The translations under genes and the position numbers were made by a program. The notes beneath the pieces were generated by a model, which had not been told where the DNA came from, did no database searches, and saw only the letters and a program-made list of their open reading frames with translations. Positions 27,672 through 35,727 of a stretch of DNA of 64,000 bases are shown in pieces. Source of the DNA: Tessaracoccus caeni (GTDB lineage: Bacteria > Actinomycetota > Actinomycetes > Propionibacteriales > Propionibacteriaceae); NCBI RefSeq assembly GCF_029211185.1, contig NZ_JARGDO010000001.1:283414-347413 (forward strand). Reading direction: 5' to 3'. How positions within the stretch are numbered: position 1 is the first letter of the stretch; each line of letters opens with the position of its first letter.

Positions 27672-28607
27672 GTGCGCCGCCTGTACGCCGTCGGAATCAT
27701 CGCCGCCCTCTCACTCACCGCCTGCGGTGGAAACGCTGCTGAGCCCGATCCGGGCTCGCCCACCAGTGGTGGCACCAGCAGCACCCCAGCCGCCGAGGAG
27801 CAGACCGACCGCACCTTCGATACCTCCGGCGTCGCCAAGGTCGACGAGATCGCAGCCCTCGTACCCAAGAAGATCGCCGAGCGCGGCACGCTGCTGATCG
27901 GCGCCTCCGCCGACTACGCCCCCGCCGAGTTCCGCGCCGAGGATCTCAACAGCTACATCGGCTACGACGTCGACCTGGGCCGCGCGCTGGGCAACGTCCT
28001 GGGTCTCGAGGCTCAGGTCGAGGACGCCGAGTTCGCGTCGTTGATCCCCGCCATCGGCTCCAAGACCGACATCGGCATCTCGTCGTTCACCATCCGCGAG
28101 GACCGTATCGCTCAGGCCAACATGATTTCATACATCAACGTGGGCTCCAGCTTCGCCGTCCAGACCGGAAACCCGCACGGCTTCAATCCGGATGACGTCT
28201 GCGGCGCGTCGATCGCCGTCCAGACCGGGACCGATCAGGAGACCATCCTCGGCGAGCTTTCCGGCGAGTGCACCGCGGCAGGTAAGGATGCCGTCGAGAT
28301 CCTGTCCTACGGCCGCCAGTCCGACGCCACTACCAACGTGGTCGGCGGCAAGGCCGCGGCCTTCTATGCCGACTCCCCCGTCGCCGGATATGCGGCTGCG
28401 CTGACCGGTGGCCAGCTCGAGGTAGTCGGTGGTGTCCGCGACTCGGCTCCGCAGGGCATCGTCGTCTCCAAGGATGACCAGGCGCTGACGGAAGCCGTTC
28501 AGAAGGCGATGCAGCACCTCATGGACGACGGCACCTGGGCCGCGATCCTCGGCCAGTGGGGCGTGGAGGGCGCGCTCACCACGGCCGAGCTGAACCCGTC
28601 CGCCTAA
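27672..28607 (+). CDS. Amino-acid ABC transporter substrate-binding lipoprotein (family 3)
   Basis: A 311-residue lipoprotein. The signal ends in the lipobox LTAC at Cys18 or so, followed by a Gly/Ser/Pro-rich linker. The rest is a SBP_bac_3 fold: the segment GTLLIGASADYAPAEFRAED starts the first lobe, and GYDVDLGRALGNVLGLE is the family signature. It probably captures a polar amino acid outside the membrane; the exact ligand cannot be read from the sequence. The start is GTG at 27672. It is the first gene of a three-gene operon (8 bp to the permease). Confidence 0.9.
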   Translation: MRRLYAVGIIAALSLTACGGNAAEPDPGSPTSGGTSSTPAAEEQTDRTFDTSGVAKVDEIAALVPKKIAERGTLLIGASADYAPAEFRAEDLNSYIGYDVDLGRALGNVLGLEAQVEDAEFASLIPAIGSKTDIGISSFTIREDRIAQANMISYINVGSSFAVQTGNPHGFNPDDVCGASIAVQTGTDQETILGELSGECTAAGKDAVEILSYGRQSDATTNVVGGKAAAFYADSPVAGYAAALTGGQLEVVGGVRDSAPQGIVVSKDDQALTEAVQKAMQHLMDDGTWAAILGQWGVEGALTTAELNPSA

Positions 28608-28614
28608 GCTCGCC

Positions 28615-29556
28615 ATGACCGAGCGGATCGAACTGATCCAAGCTCGCCCAGTCCCCAGGCCCAGCGTCTGGATCTGGGCGGGCATCGTCCTGGTGTTGGC
28701 GGCGATGTTCGTCCACGGGTTGCTCACCAACCCGAACTATCGGTGGGACGTCGTCGCCGAGCATCTCTTCGACCCACGGATTATCAAGAGCATCGGCTGG
28801 ACGCTGCTGCTGACCGTCGCGGCGATGCTGCTCGGCATCGTGATGGCCGTCACCATGGCGATCATGCGGATGGGCACCAACCCCATCCTGCGGGGCGTCT
28901 CGTGGGCCTACATCTGGTTCTTCCGGGGCACCCCGGTATACACCCAGCTCACGTTCTGGGGCCTGCTCGGAGTCCTCTATCCGAAGCTCAGCCTCGGCAT
29001 CCCCTTCGGGCCCGAGCTCTTCGAGTTCAGCACCTTCGACGTGTTCAACGCCGGCGTGGCGGCCGTGCTCGGCCTGGGGCTCAACGAGGGCGCTTACCTC
29101 TCTGAGATCGTGCGCTCGGGCCTGAACTCCGTGGACAAGGGCCAGTGGGAGGCCTCGACGGCGCTCGGCATGAAGCGCTCAACGACGCTGCGACGGATCG
29201 TCATTCCTCAAGCGATGCGGGTGATCGTGCCTCCGACGGGCAACGAGACCATCTCGATGTTGAAGACCACCTCCTTGGTGCTGGCGGTGCCGTTCTCGCT
29301 GGAGTTGACGTTCGTCAGCAACGCTATCGGCAACAAGGCCTTCCTCCCCATCCCGCTGCTGCTCGTCGCCGCGATCTGGTACCTCGTGATCACGTCGATC
29401 CTCATGGTGGGGCAGGCGCGCCTCGAGGCCTACTACGGCAAGGGTTTCGACGAGGACAACCCCGGTAAGAAGCCGCGCGGCATGTCGAAGCGCCAGCAGG
29501 CGATCCTCTCCGCCCACACCGTCCACAGCGACCCGAACCTGGATGTGACCCCGTGA
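28615..29556 (+). CDS. Amino-acid ABC transporter permease
   Basis: A 313-residue His/Glu/Gln/Arg/opine-type permease with about five to six membrane segments between residues 20 and 270. The EAA loop that docks to the ATPase reads [21 protein letters not shown] hydrophilic C-terminal tail of about 45 residues ([17 protein letters not shown] onward) extends past the last membrane helix. A single permease gene implies a homodimeric channel. It ends in a GTGA overlap with the ATPase gene. Confidence 0.92.
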   Translation: MTERIELIQARPVPRPSVWIWAGIVLVLAAMFVHGLLTNPNYRWDVVAEHLFDPRIIKSIGWTLLLTVAAMLLGIVMAVTMAIMRMGTNPILRGVSWAYIWFFRGTPVYTQLTFWGLLGVLYPKLSLGIPFGPELFEFSTFDVFNAGVAAVLGLGLNEGAYLSEIVRSGLNSVDKGQWEASTALGMKRSTTLRRIVIPQAMRVIVPPTGNETISMLKTTSLVLAVPFSLELTFVSNAIGNKAFLPIPLLLVAAIWYLVITSILMVGQARLEAYYGKGFDEDNPGKKPRGMSKRQQAILSAHTVHSDPNLDVTP

Positions 29557-30326
29557 AGCCGATGGTTGACGTGCGCGGCGTGCACAAGCTCTTCGACGAC
29601 CTGCACGTGCTGAAGGGGGTCGACCTGACGGTGGGCCGTGGCGAGGTGTGCGTCGTGCTCGGCCCGTCGGGTTCGGGCAAGTCGACGCTGATCCGCTGCA
29701 TCAACGAGCTGGAGCAGATCAGTGCGGGCCGGATCTTCGTGGGCGGCGAGCTGATGGGGCTGCGCGAGGCGACAAAGAACGGCAGGACGATCCTGCACCG
29801 ACTCCCCGACAAGGAGATCGCCCGCCAGCGCCGCTCCGTGGGCATGGTGTTCCAACGCTTCAACCTCTTCCCCCACATGACGGCCCTCGGCAACGTGATG
29901 GAGGCCCAGCGCCAGGTCTTGGGCCGTTCCAAGTCGGAGGCGGAGACGCGCGCCCGGCAGGAGCTCACCAAGGTCGGCCTCGGCGACCGGATGAGCCACT
30001 ACCCCGCGCAGCTCTCCGGCGGTCAACAGCAGCGCGTCGCCATCGCACGGGCGCTGGCGATGGATCCGCAGCTGATGCTCTTCGACGAGCCCACCTCGGC
30101 TCTCGACCCCGAGCTGGTCGGCGAGGTGCTCCAGGTGATGAAGAACCTCGCCGAGTCGGGCATGACGATGATCGTGGTCACCCACGAGGTGGGCTTCGCC
30201 CGCGAAGTGGCCGACAAGGTGGTGTTCATGGACGACGGAGTGATCGTCGAGGCGGGAACCCCAGCCGAAGTGATCGACAACCCGCAGGAGCCCCGCACCA
30301 AGAACTTCTTCGCCAAGGTGCTCTAG
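29553..30326 (+). CDS. Amino-acid ABC transporter ATP-binding protein
   Basis: A 257-residue ATPase of the GlnQ/HisP class. Walker A is GPSGSGKS, the Q-loop lies in [15 protein letters not shown], the signature is LSGGQQQR, and Walker B is [14 protein letters not shown]; the switch histidine is in VTHEVGFA. It powers the transporter encoded by the two upstream genes and overlaps the permease by 4 bp (GTGA). Confidence 0.95.
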   Translation: MKPMVDVRGVHKLFDDLHVLKGVDLTVGRGEVCVVLGPSGSGKSTLIRCINELEQISAGRIFVGGELMGLREATKNGRTILHRLPDKEIARQRRSVGMVFQRFNLFPHMTALGNVMEAQRQVLGRSKSEAETRARQELTKVGLGDRMSHYPAQLSGGQQQRVAIARALAMDPQLMLFDEPTSALDPELVGEVLQVMKNLAESGMTMIVVTHEVGFAREVADKVVFMDDGVIVEAGTPAEVIDNPQEPRTKNFFAKVL

Positions 30327-30554
30327 GGCCTGTTACGAAAGTGGAAATGGCCTACTACGCGACGCCCTGGCACGCCATCTGCTTCGTTGCACTCGTCAAC
30401 GTTAGGGCCCGCTAGCGTTTTCCTCCTGCGCCTTGCATCTGACGCACCATGACGCCGCTCGCTACGGCCACCACTTCCGCAACAGACCCTAGCCCGCCGT
30501 TTGTGCCCATCACACAGCTACCCGCTCCCGGTCCCCCTACCGCCATCGCCCATC
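30327..30554. other. Intergenic spacer with a possible insertion-sequence end relic and a C-rich tract
   Basis: No gene is seen. Directly after the ATPase stop, GGGCCTGTTACGAAAGTGG (30327-30345) resembles the terminal inverted repeats of some IS families, but no matching second end or transposase was found. From about 30480 the plus strand becomes C-rich, leading into repeat copy A. Confidence 0.3.
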
Positions 30555-30609
30555 CCGGAAAATCGGCCATTGGCCGATTTTCCGGTGTCTGATGCCGAGA
30601 ATCGGCCAC
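30555..30609 (+). repeat. Islet palindromic repeat, family 1, copy A
   Basis: Two tandem hairpins. The first has 15-bp perfect arms (30555-30569 and 30571-30585) around one base; its core is AATCGGCCA-T-TGGCCGATT. The second is GCCGA-GAA-TCGGC (30594-30606). The spacer between them reads TGTCTGAT. Copies B and D share both hairpins and the spacer; copy C keeps only the first half. A C-rich stretch precedes the unit. Confidence 0.8.
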
Positions 30610-30633
30610 TGTCTCCTCGTTCTCGGTCGCTCG

Positions 30634-31398
30634 CTATCGTGCGGCGCCCGATCGCCACTGGAACTGCGGGCGGCGTCGCTCAGCGAAGGCTGCGATGCCT
30701 TCCTGCAGGTCCGGGCCCTCGGCGGCCTCCTGCACCCAGCTGATCGCGGTCTCCGCGTCCAGATCGCGCGCCGTGAGACGGTCGACGATGTCCTTCGACG
30801 CCCGCAGCGTGAGTTGGCTCAGCCGGGTCATCTGCTCGGCAAGGGCGATGGCCGCGTCGAAGGCCGTTCCACTAGGCACCATCTCGTTAACCATTCCGAC
30901 GGTGACCGCGCGGGCGGCGTCGATCCGGCGCGCCGTGAACAACAGCTCCTTGGTGATCGCCGGCCCCATCAGATCGATCATCCGCTGCGTCGCCGAGACC
31001 GGATAGACGATGCCCAGCCGCGCCGGCGGAACGGAGAACGTCGCTCCCTCCCCTGCCACACGAATGTCTGCGGCCAAGGCAAGTTCACAGCCGCCGCCGT
31101 GGCAGTGCCCCTCGATAGCGGCGACGACGGGCTTCGGGCTGGCGGCGATGGCCAGCTCGGCCCGGATGGGCTGGGATGCATGCGCGTTTCCCTCCAGAGC
31201 GCTGATGTCGGAGCCGGCGCAGAAGGAATCACCCGCCCCGCGCAGCACCGTGACGAGCACGTCGTCGTCGCGATCGATGTCTGCGAACACCTTGGGAACG
31301 GCGTCCCACATCGCCGCCGTCATCGAGTTGTGCTTGTCCGGCCGCGACAGCGTCACTATCGCGATGGCGCCACGCCGTTCCAAGAGAACCTCACCCAT
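30634..31398 (-). CDS. Enoyl-CoA hydratase/isomerase family protein (crotonase fold)
   Basis: A 254-residue crotonase-superfamily enzyme when started at the ATG at 31398 (a GTG 18 bp upstream is possible). The oxyanion-hole regions read FCAGSDIS and GHCHGGGCELALAAD. Of the two catalytic glutamates of classic enoyl-CoA hydratase, the one in CELA is kept, but the one in the PE.LLG motif is replaced: here the segment is PPARLGIVYP. It may therefore be an isomerase or another crotonase activity rather than a hydratase. The gene lies alone between two same-orientation copies (A and B) of the islet repeat, with no beta-oxidation partners nearby. Confidence 0.8.
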   Translation of the reverse strand: MGEVLLERRGAIAIVTLSRPDKHNSMTAAMWDAVPKVFADIDRDDDVLVTVLRGAGDSFCAGSDISALEGNAHASQPIRAELAIAASPKPVVAAIEGHCHGGGCELALAADIRVAGEGATFSVPPARLGIVYPVSATQRMIDLMGPAITKELLFTARRIDAARAVTVGMVNEMVPSGTAFDAAIALAEQMTRLSQLTLRASKDIVDRLTARDLDAETAISWVQEAAEGPDLQEGIAAFAERRRPQFQWRSGAAR

Positions 31399-31450
31399 GC
31401 CCCCATCCTGGTCCACTCCCGCTTTCCCCGCCCCACCTCCCCCAAATCAA

Positions 31451-31507
31451 CCCAGGAAAATCGGCCAATGGTCAATTTTGCGGCGTCTGATGCCGAGAAT
31501 CGGCCAA
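31451..31507 (+). repeat. Islet palindromic repeat, family 1, copy B
   Basis: Same orientation as copy A. The first arm GGAAAATCGGCCA is intact, the second arm is degenerate (TGGTCAATTTTG), and the second hairpin GCCGAGAATCGGC (31492-31504) is perfect. A C-rich run (about 31420-31453) precedes it, as with the other copies. Confidence 0.75.
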
Positions 31508-31564
31508 CACCCTGCCCGACGAGGGACAGTGGCGTCACTAGGAGGGTGAGAGTAGGGTCGAGCG

Positions 31565-32368
31565 ATGATCTCGGAAGCAACACTGCGACGGCTGGCCGAC
31601 GAGCTTGCCGCCGTTCCCGGGGTGTGCGCCGTCGTTCTCGGAGGCAGTCGTGCACGCGGCACGCACCACCCCGATTCCGACGTCGACCTCGGCCTGTATG
31701 TAACTGCCGATGTCGACAGGCCCGCCCTCTCAGGCGTGGCAAAGCGGTGGCATGGTTCCACAGTTGAGATCGGCGATGCCGGTTCGTGGGGCCCTTGGGT
31801 GGACAGCGGCGCGTGGATCACGATCGCCGACACTGCGGTGGATCTCATCCTGCGCGATGTCGCTCGTGTTGCCGAGCAATGCGCCCGGGCGACGCGCGGA
31901 GAGTTTGCGTTCCACCATCAACCCGGCCACCCGCTGGGCTTCCTTGACATCGCCTACGCCGGCGAGGTCGCGCTGAGCATCCCGCTCGTCGACGACGAGG
32001 CGGTGCACGCTCGCCTCGCCGCGTCGATCACGCCATATCCTGAGGCCCTGAGCCGTGCTTTAGTGAACAACCTCTGGCAGGTGGACTTTCACCTCGACGG
32101 TGCCGCCAAGGCAGCGGGCGCGGGCGACACCGCCTACGTCTGTCTGTGCATCACGAATGCCGTGATGCTGCTCGCACATAGCTGGCACGCCGTGTGCGGT
32201 GCGTGGGCGATCAATGAGAAGGGTCTCCTGCCCGGCGTGAGTCGTCTACGTGATGCCCCCGCATCGTTCAGCTCCGACGCCGCCGCGATCCTCGCCGAGA
32301 CCGGGTCGACTCCAGAGGAACTGTACGCCGCCATTGCCCGAACTCGCGCCCTCCCCCGTCCTGAGTAG
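31565..32368 (+). CDS. Nucleotidyltransferase-fold protein
   Basis: A 267-residue protein with an N-terminal Pol-beta-type nucleotidyltransferase domain: LGGSRARGTHHPDSDVDLGL carries the GS motif and the two metal-binding aspartates. The C-terminal part is mostly helical with conserved-looking Trp/His/Cys residues and may be a substrate-binding domain. The family includes aminoglycoside adenylyltransferases and antitoxin-type enzymes; the substrate is not known. A -10 TAGGGT (31553-31558) ends six bases before the ATG and there is no SD, so the transcript is probably leaderless. It lies between repeat copies B and C, next to a P-loop kinase gene. Confidence 0.7.
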   Translation: MISEATLRRLADELAAVPGVCAVVLGGSRARGTHHPDSDVDLGLYVTADVDRPALSGVAKRWHGSTVEIGDAGSWGPWVDSGAWITIADTAVDLILRDVARVAEQCARATRGEFAFHHQPGHPLGFLDIAYAGEVALSIPLVDDEAVHARLAASITPYPEALSRALVNNLWQVDFHLDGAAKAAGAGDTAYVCLCITNAVMLLAHSWHAVCGAWAINEKGLLPGVSRLRDAPASFSSDAAAILAETGSTPEELYAAIARTRALPRPE

Positions 32369-32383
32369 CAGAACACCACTTCC

Positions 32384-32404
32384 AATCCAGGAAAATCGGC
32401 CACA
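32384..32404 (+). repeat. Islet palindromic repeat, family 1, partial copy C
   Basis: Only the left part AATCCAGGAAAATCGGCCAC is present. It matches the start of copies A, B and D and then diverges; the two hairpins are lost. It lies between the nucleotidyltransferase and kinase genes. Confidence 0.6.
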
Positions 32405-32458
32405 GTCCAGGTCGGGGTCACAGTCAGCGACGACGCCGAACCAGCCTCCTAAAATGCG

Positions 32459-33016
32459 ATGGTGACAAGAGCCACGCTCCATCTGTTGGTCGGCCTGCCC
32501 GGCTCTGGCAAGACCACCCTCGCGCACAGTCTCCTGACGGAACGTCGCGCGGTGTTGTTGAGCCCCGACGAGTGGATGCTCCCCCTCTTCGGAAGCACCT
32601 ACACAGACCAAGAGCATGACGTGTTGGAGGGGCGCCTTCTCGCCTTGGGATTCGACGTGCTCCGCGCCGGCGTCGACGTGATCGTGGACTTCGGCTTATG
32701 GGCGCGCGATGAACGGACCGCTTTGCGTGCGCTTGCCGCCGATGCCGATTTCGCTTGCGTCGTTCACTACCTCGAGATCGAGGAAAGCGAGCGACGCAGA
32801 CGTATCGAGGCCCGCTACGCCAGTCATCCACTAGACACCTACTGGATGTCTGACGACGACATCCTCCGCCAGGCGACCGTGTTCGAGATCCCGTCCGCCG
32901 ACGAATTGTCAGAAGGCGGTCCGCTGGACACGGCTCCAGCCGGCTTTCCGTCGTGGCATGCCTGGGCATGCTCGCGATGGCCCTCCTTCGAGCTCCAGGA
33001 TGCCGCGGATCCGTAG
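32459..33016 (+). CDS. P-loop kinase of the AAA_33/zeta-toxin-like group
   Basis: A 185-residue ATP-binding protein. Walker A is LVGLPGSGKTTLA near the N-terminus, followed by an acidic Walker B-like region (VDVIVDFGLWARDER) and a basic lid segment (ESERRRRIEARYASH). Such proteins phosphorylate small molecules, for example antibiotics or UDP-sugars; the substrate is not visible here. The -10 TAAAAT (32450-32455) ends six bases before the GTG at codon 2, so translation may really begin there (32462) on a leaderless mRNA. Its neighbours suggest a resistance or toxin-antitoxin-like context. Confidence 0.7.
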   Translation: MVTRATLHLLVGLPGSGKTTLAHSLLTERRAVLLSPDEWMLPLFGSTYTDQEHDVLEGRLLALGFDVLRAGVDVIVDFGLWARDERTALRALAADADFACVVHYLEIEESERRRRIEARYASHPLDTYWMSDDDILRQATVFEIPSADELSEGGPLDTAPAGFPSWHAWACSRWPSFELQDAADP

Positions 33017-33145
33017 CATGAAGGCCTCTTCACCCTCTCGAACACATCCAAGAACAGCAGCAGCATCCACGGTCATCGGGACGTACACGGATAACGACCG
33101 GCCGCCTACCGGCCCATAGAAGCCAGCTCGATCACCGCGCCCCTG

Positions 33146-34108
33146 TCATACCACCTGTACGGGAGAGACAGCCGGTAGCTCCTCAACCGCGCAGCGTCGC
33201 CCACACCGTCCCACGGGACGTTTGCCGGCTCCTTTCCAGCCTCGCTTACGAAGCAAAGCAGCGACAACCGATGCCACCACGCACGGACGTAGCACCACGT
33301 CATGCCACCCGAATCGGAGCGTCACGTAGCCCAGGAGAAGGTGCCGATTGTCACGTCGCGCATCGCGCCACCTCCCTTCCCCCTCATGCCCGCGTCGACC
33401 ATCCAACTCGATGATGGTGGTGAAGTCATCGAATACGACATCGCTGCGGGTGCCATCGGAGACCGAGATCTGCCGTATGCCTTCTGGCAGACCATGAGGA
33501 CGAATGACGTTATGCAGGAAGTAGCTCTCGAGAGTGCTTTCGACGCCGGTCCCCAAGTCGGGCAGGAGTCCGAGGATCACTCGGCGGTGCCGTAACGTCT
33601 CAAGGTCGAGAGCGCGGGAGCGCAGCCTTTCGGGAGTGGTCAGCCGATTCCGAAGGCAGCTCGCAAGCACCTCGATGACGTCGTCACCGTCACTCTCGGA
33701 GCACGCGTCGAGGACCGCATCCTCGATTCTCAATCGCGCGAGTTCACCCACTCCAGCTCTATCACCTCGGCGGAACCGCCAGGGCCCTTGAGCTCGCGAA
33801 CGATCGCCCCAGATGGTGATCGACGATGGTTCGTCGACGATCCCGTAGAGGTGAGCAGCAGCCAAGCCACCTACACACGCAGGGCCTTCGGCGAGCAGCA
33901 GTCCGGCCCAGCAGCGCGTCCGGAAGCTCGGGCGCTGACTAGCCGTGTACACACCCTGCCCGAGGCGCACCCAGTCGCCCGTGTCCAGACGCCGGTCGAT
34001 CACCGCCTGTGTGCCGCCATGAGCGAGCACCTGGGAACGCGTGAATGCGCCGCCCTGTGTTCGAGCAACCAACTGGAGCGACGTCGGCACTGGAGTCCGT
34101 CTCTTCAT
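33146..34108 (-). CDS. AbiEi-antitoxin-like protein with C-terminal DUF559/Vsr-like nuclease domain
   Basis: A 320-residue protein with the architecture common in actinobacterial defence islands. Residues about 1-120 resemble the type IV AbiEi antitoxin N-terminal domain (a winged-helix: GGAFTRSQVLAHG, then WVRLGQGVYT, then GLAAAHLYGI). Residues about 225-275 carry a restriction-endonuclease-fold core like DUF559/Vsr: IELDGRRGHEGEG followed by ARRDNRHLLLGYVTLRFGW. No AbiEii nucleotidyltransferase toxin lies directly next to it. It is convergent with the kinase gene, 129 bp away; that spacer holds nothing recognisable. The true role (regulator, nuclease or both) is inferred from family resemblance. 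Confidence 0.7.
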   Translation of the reverse strand: MKRRTPVPTSLQLVARTQGGAFTRSQVLAHGGTQAVIDRRLDTGDWVRLGQGVYTASQRPSFRTRCWAGLLLAEGPACVGGLAAAHLYGIVDEPSSITIWGDRSRAQGPWRFRRGDRAGVGELARLRIEDAVLDACSESDGDDVIEVLASCLRNRLTTPERLRSRALDLETLRHRRVILGLLPDLGTGVESTLESYFLHNVIRPHGLPEGIRQISVSDGTRSDVVFDDFTTIIELDGRRGHEGEGRWRDARRDNRHLLLGYVTLRFGWHDVVLRPCVVASVVAALLRKRGWKGAGKRPVGRCGRRCAVEELPAVSPVQVV

Positions 34109-34220
34109 GTCTCTTTATTGGCGGCGACAAGCCGGATTTCCCGCTTTCCACAGGACGAGTTGCCCACTCAATCGAAATCCACAGGTGCTGACGGGCAGCT
34201 CAACCCACGAACCCAGGGGT

Positions 34221-34284
34221 AGTGGCCGATTCTCGGCATTAGACACCGAAAAATCGGCCATTGGCCGATTTTCCTGGATTGGGG
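34221..34284 (-). repeat. Islet palindromic repeat, family 1, copy D (inverted)
   Basis: Inverted relative to copies A-C. It contains the 11-bp-arm hairpin AAAATCGGCCA-T-TGGCCGATTTT (34250-34272), the spacer and the second hairpin GCCGATTCTCGGC (34225-34237). Copies A and D thus bracket the islet in opposite orientation. Confidence 0.8.
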
Positions 34285-34370
34285 CGGTGGGAGGGCGGGG
34301 ATGGAGGTGCGGGGATGGAGGTGCGGGGTGGGAGGGCGGGGAGTAGGGATTGGGAGTGAGGTGGAGGCGG
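34281..34370 (+). other. G-rich tract with short direct repeats (possible G-quadruplex; C-rich on the rplA strand)
   Basis: The plus strand has many GGG/GGGG runs, including GGGGCGGTGGGAGGGCGGGG (34281-34300), a tandem repeat of GGATGGAGGTGCGG, and a second GTGGGAGGGCGGGGA-like block. On the minus strand, just past the rplA terminator, it reads as C-rich and G-poor, as a Rho-loading site would. The 344-bp gap 34109-34452 otherwise holds only copy D and the terminator. Confidence 0.55.
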
Positions 34371-34395
34371 TCGAGGAACGAGTCGAGAAGCAGCA

Positions 34396-34433
34396 AGAGG
34401 GCCCCTGCTCGGAGATCCGAGCAGGGGCCCTCT
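34396..34433 (-). terminator. Intrinsic terminator after rplA
   Basis: A perfect 18-bp stem pairs 34396-34413 with 34416-34433 around a 2-nt loop, 20 bp past the rplA stop. On the minus strand it is followed by TTGCTGCTTCT. Confidence 0.8.
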
Positions 34434-34452
34434 CAGCGTCAGCTGGTGCCGA

Positions 34453-35151
34453 TCAGACGGCGGGCTTGGTCACCGAGGTGTCGACGAGCAGGCTGGGGCT
34501 CATCGTCGCGGAGACGGCGATCTTGCGCAGGTAGCGGCCCTTCGAGGAGGACGGCTTGAGACGCAGGATCTCCTCGATGGCGGCGTAGTAGTTGCCGAGC
34601 AGCTGCTCGTCGGAGAACGAGGCCTTGCCGATGATGAACTGCAGGTTGGCGTGGCGATCGACGCGGAACTCGATCTTGCCGCCCTTGATGTCGGAGACGG
34701 CCTTGGCGGTGTCCATGGTGACGGTGCCGGTCTTGGGGTTCGGCATCAGGCCACGGGGGCCGAGGACGCGACCCAGACGGCCGACCTTGCCCATCATGTC
34801 GGGCGTGGCGACGACGGCGTCGAAGTCGAGGTAGCCGCCCTGGATCTTCTCGATCAGATCGTCGGTGCCCACTTCGTCGGCGCCGGCCGCGAGCGCGGCC
34901 TCAGCCTTCTCACCGGAGGCGAAGACGAGGACCCGTGCCGTCTTGCCAGTGCCGTGGGGAAGGTTGACCGTGCCGCGGACCATCTGATCGGCCTTGCGGG
35001 GGTCGACGCCGAGACGGAAGGACACGTCGATCGTCTCGTCGAACTTGGCGGAGGCCATCTCCTTGATCAGGCGAACGGCTTCCTCGGGGGTGTATGCCTG
35101 GCCGGCGTCGCGCTTCTCGGCGGCGTTCCGGTAGACCTTGCTGTGCTTCAT
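34453..35151 (-). CDS. rplA: 50S ribosomal protein L1
   Basis: A 232-residue L1 of normal length. It binds 23S rRNA at the mobile stalk and typically represses its own mRNA. It starts [15 protein letters not shown], and the signature [12 protein letters not shown] lies in domain II. It follows rplK by 86 nt, where an L1-binding structure would be expected. Confidence 0.96.
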   Translation of the reverse strand: MKHSKVYRNAAEKRDAGQAYTPEEAVRLIKEMASAKFDETIDVSFRLGVDPRKADQMVRGTVNLPHGTGKTARVLVFASGEKAEAALAAGADEVGTDDLIEKIQGGYLDFDAVVATPDMMGKVGRLGRVLGPRGLMPNPKTGTVTMDTAKAVSDIKGGKIEFRVDRHANLQFIIGKASFSDEQLLGNYYAAIEEILRLKPSSSKGRYLRKIAVSATMSPSLLVDTSVTKPAV

Positions 35152-35237
35152 GCTGGTTCCTTGTTGTTTGGCCGGCGCGGGGCCGGTCGACCAGTTCTGG
35201 TGCGGGGAGCAACAGTCCCCTCCCAGAGGGTGATGAG

Positions 35238-35666
35238 TTATTCGGTGGTGACGCCCATCGAGCGCGCGGTGCCCTCGATGATCTTCATGGCGGCCTCGAC
35301 GTCGTTGGCGTTGAGGTCGGGCAGCTTGGTGGTGGCGATCTCGCGCACCTGATCCTTGGTCAGCTTGCCGACCTTATTCTTCAACGGGTTGTCGGAGCCC
35401 GACGTGAGGCCCGCGGCCTTCTTGATCAGCTCGGAGGCCGGCGGCGTCTTCGTGATGAAGGTGAACGTGCGGTCCTCGTAGATGGTGATCTCGACGGGGA
35501 TGACGTTGCCGCGCTGGGACTCCGTCTGGGCGTTGTACGCCTTGACGAACTCCATGATGTTGACGCCGTGCGGACCGAGCGCGGTACCGACCGGAGGGGC
35601 AGGCGTAGCAGCGCCGGCGTTAAGGGCGACCTTAACGAGGGCAGCTACCTTCTTCTTGGGAGGCAT
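35238..35666 (-). CDS. rplK: 50S ribosomal protein L11
   Basis: A 142-residue protein at the GTPase-associated centre, needed for stringent-response sensing by RelA-type enzymes. The Pro-rich N-terminal segment ([20 protein letters not shown]) and the C-terminal rRNA-binding domain ([17 protein letters not shown]) are standard. It is 61 nt downstream of nusG in the same operon. Confidence 0.96.
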   Translation of the reverse strand: MPPKKKVAALVKVALNAGAATPAPPVGTALGPHGVNIMEFVKAYNAQTESQRGNVIPVEITIYEDRTFTFITKTPPASELIKKAAGLTSGSDNPLKNKVGKLTKDQVREIATTKLPDLNANDVEAAMKIIEGTARSMGVTTE

Positions 35667-35727
35667 GGGTGGGTCCTTTACCTATCTGTTAACTGGATGC
35701 GCCGGCGAACCGGCGCGACGCACAATC

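Noticed and set aside
30555-34284. A CRISPR array made of the islet repeats
   Set aside because: Spacing is irregular (about 0.9, 0.9 and 1.8 kb), orientation varies and genes lie between the copies.
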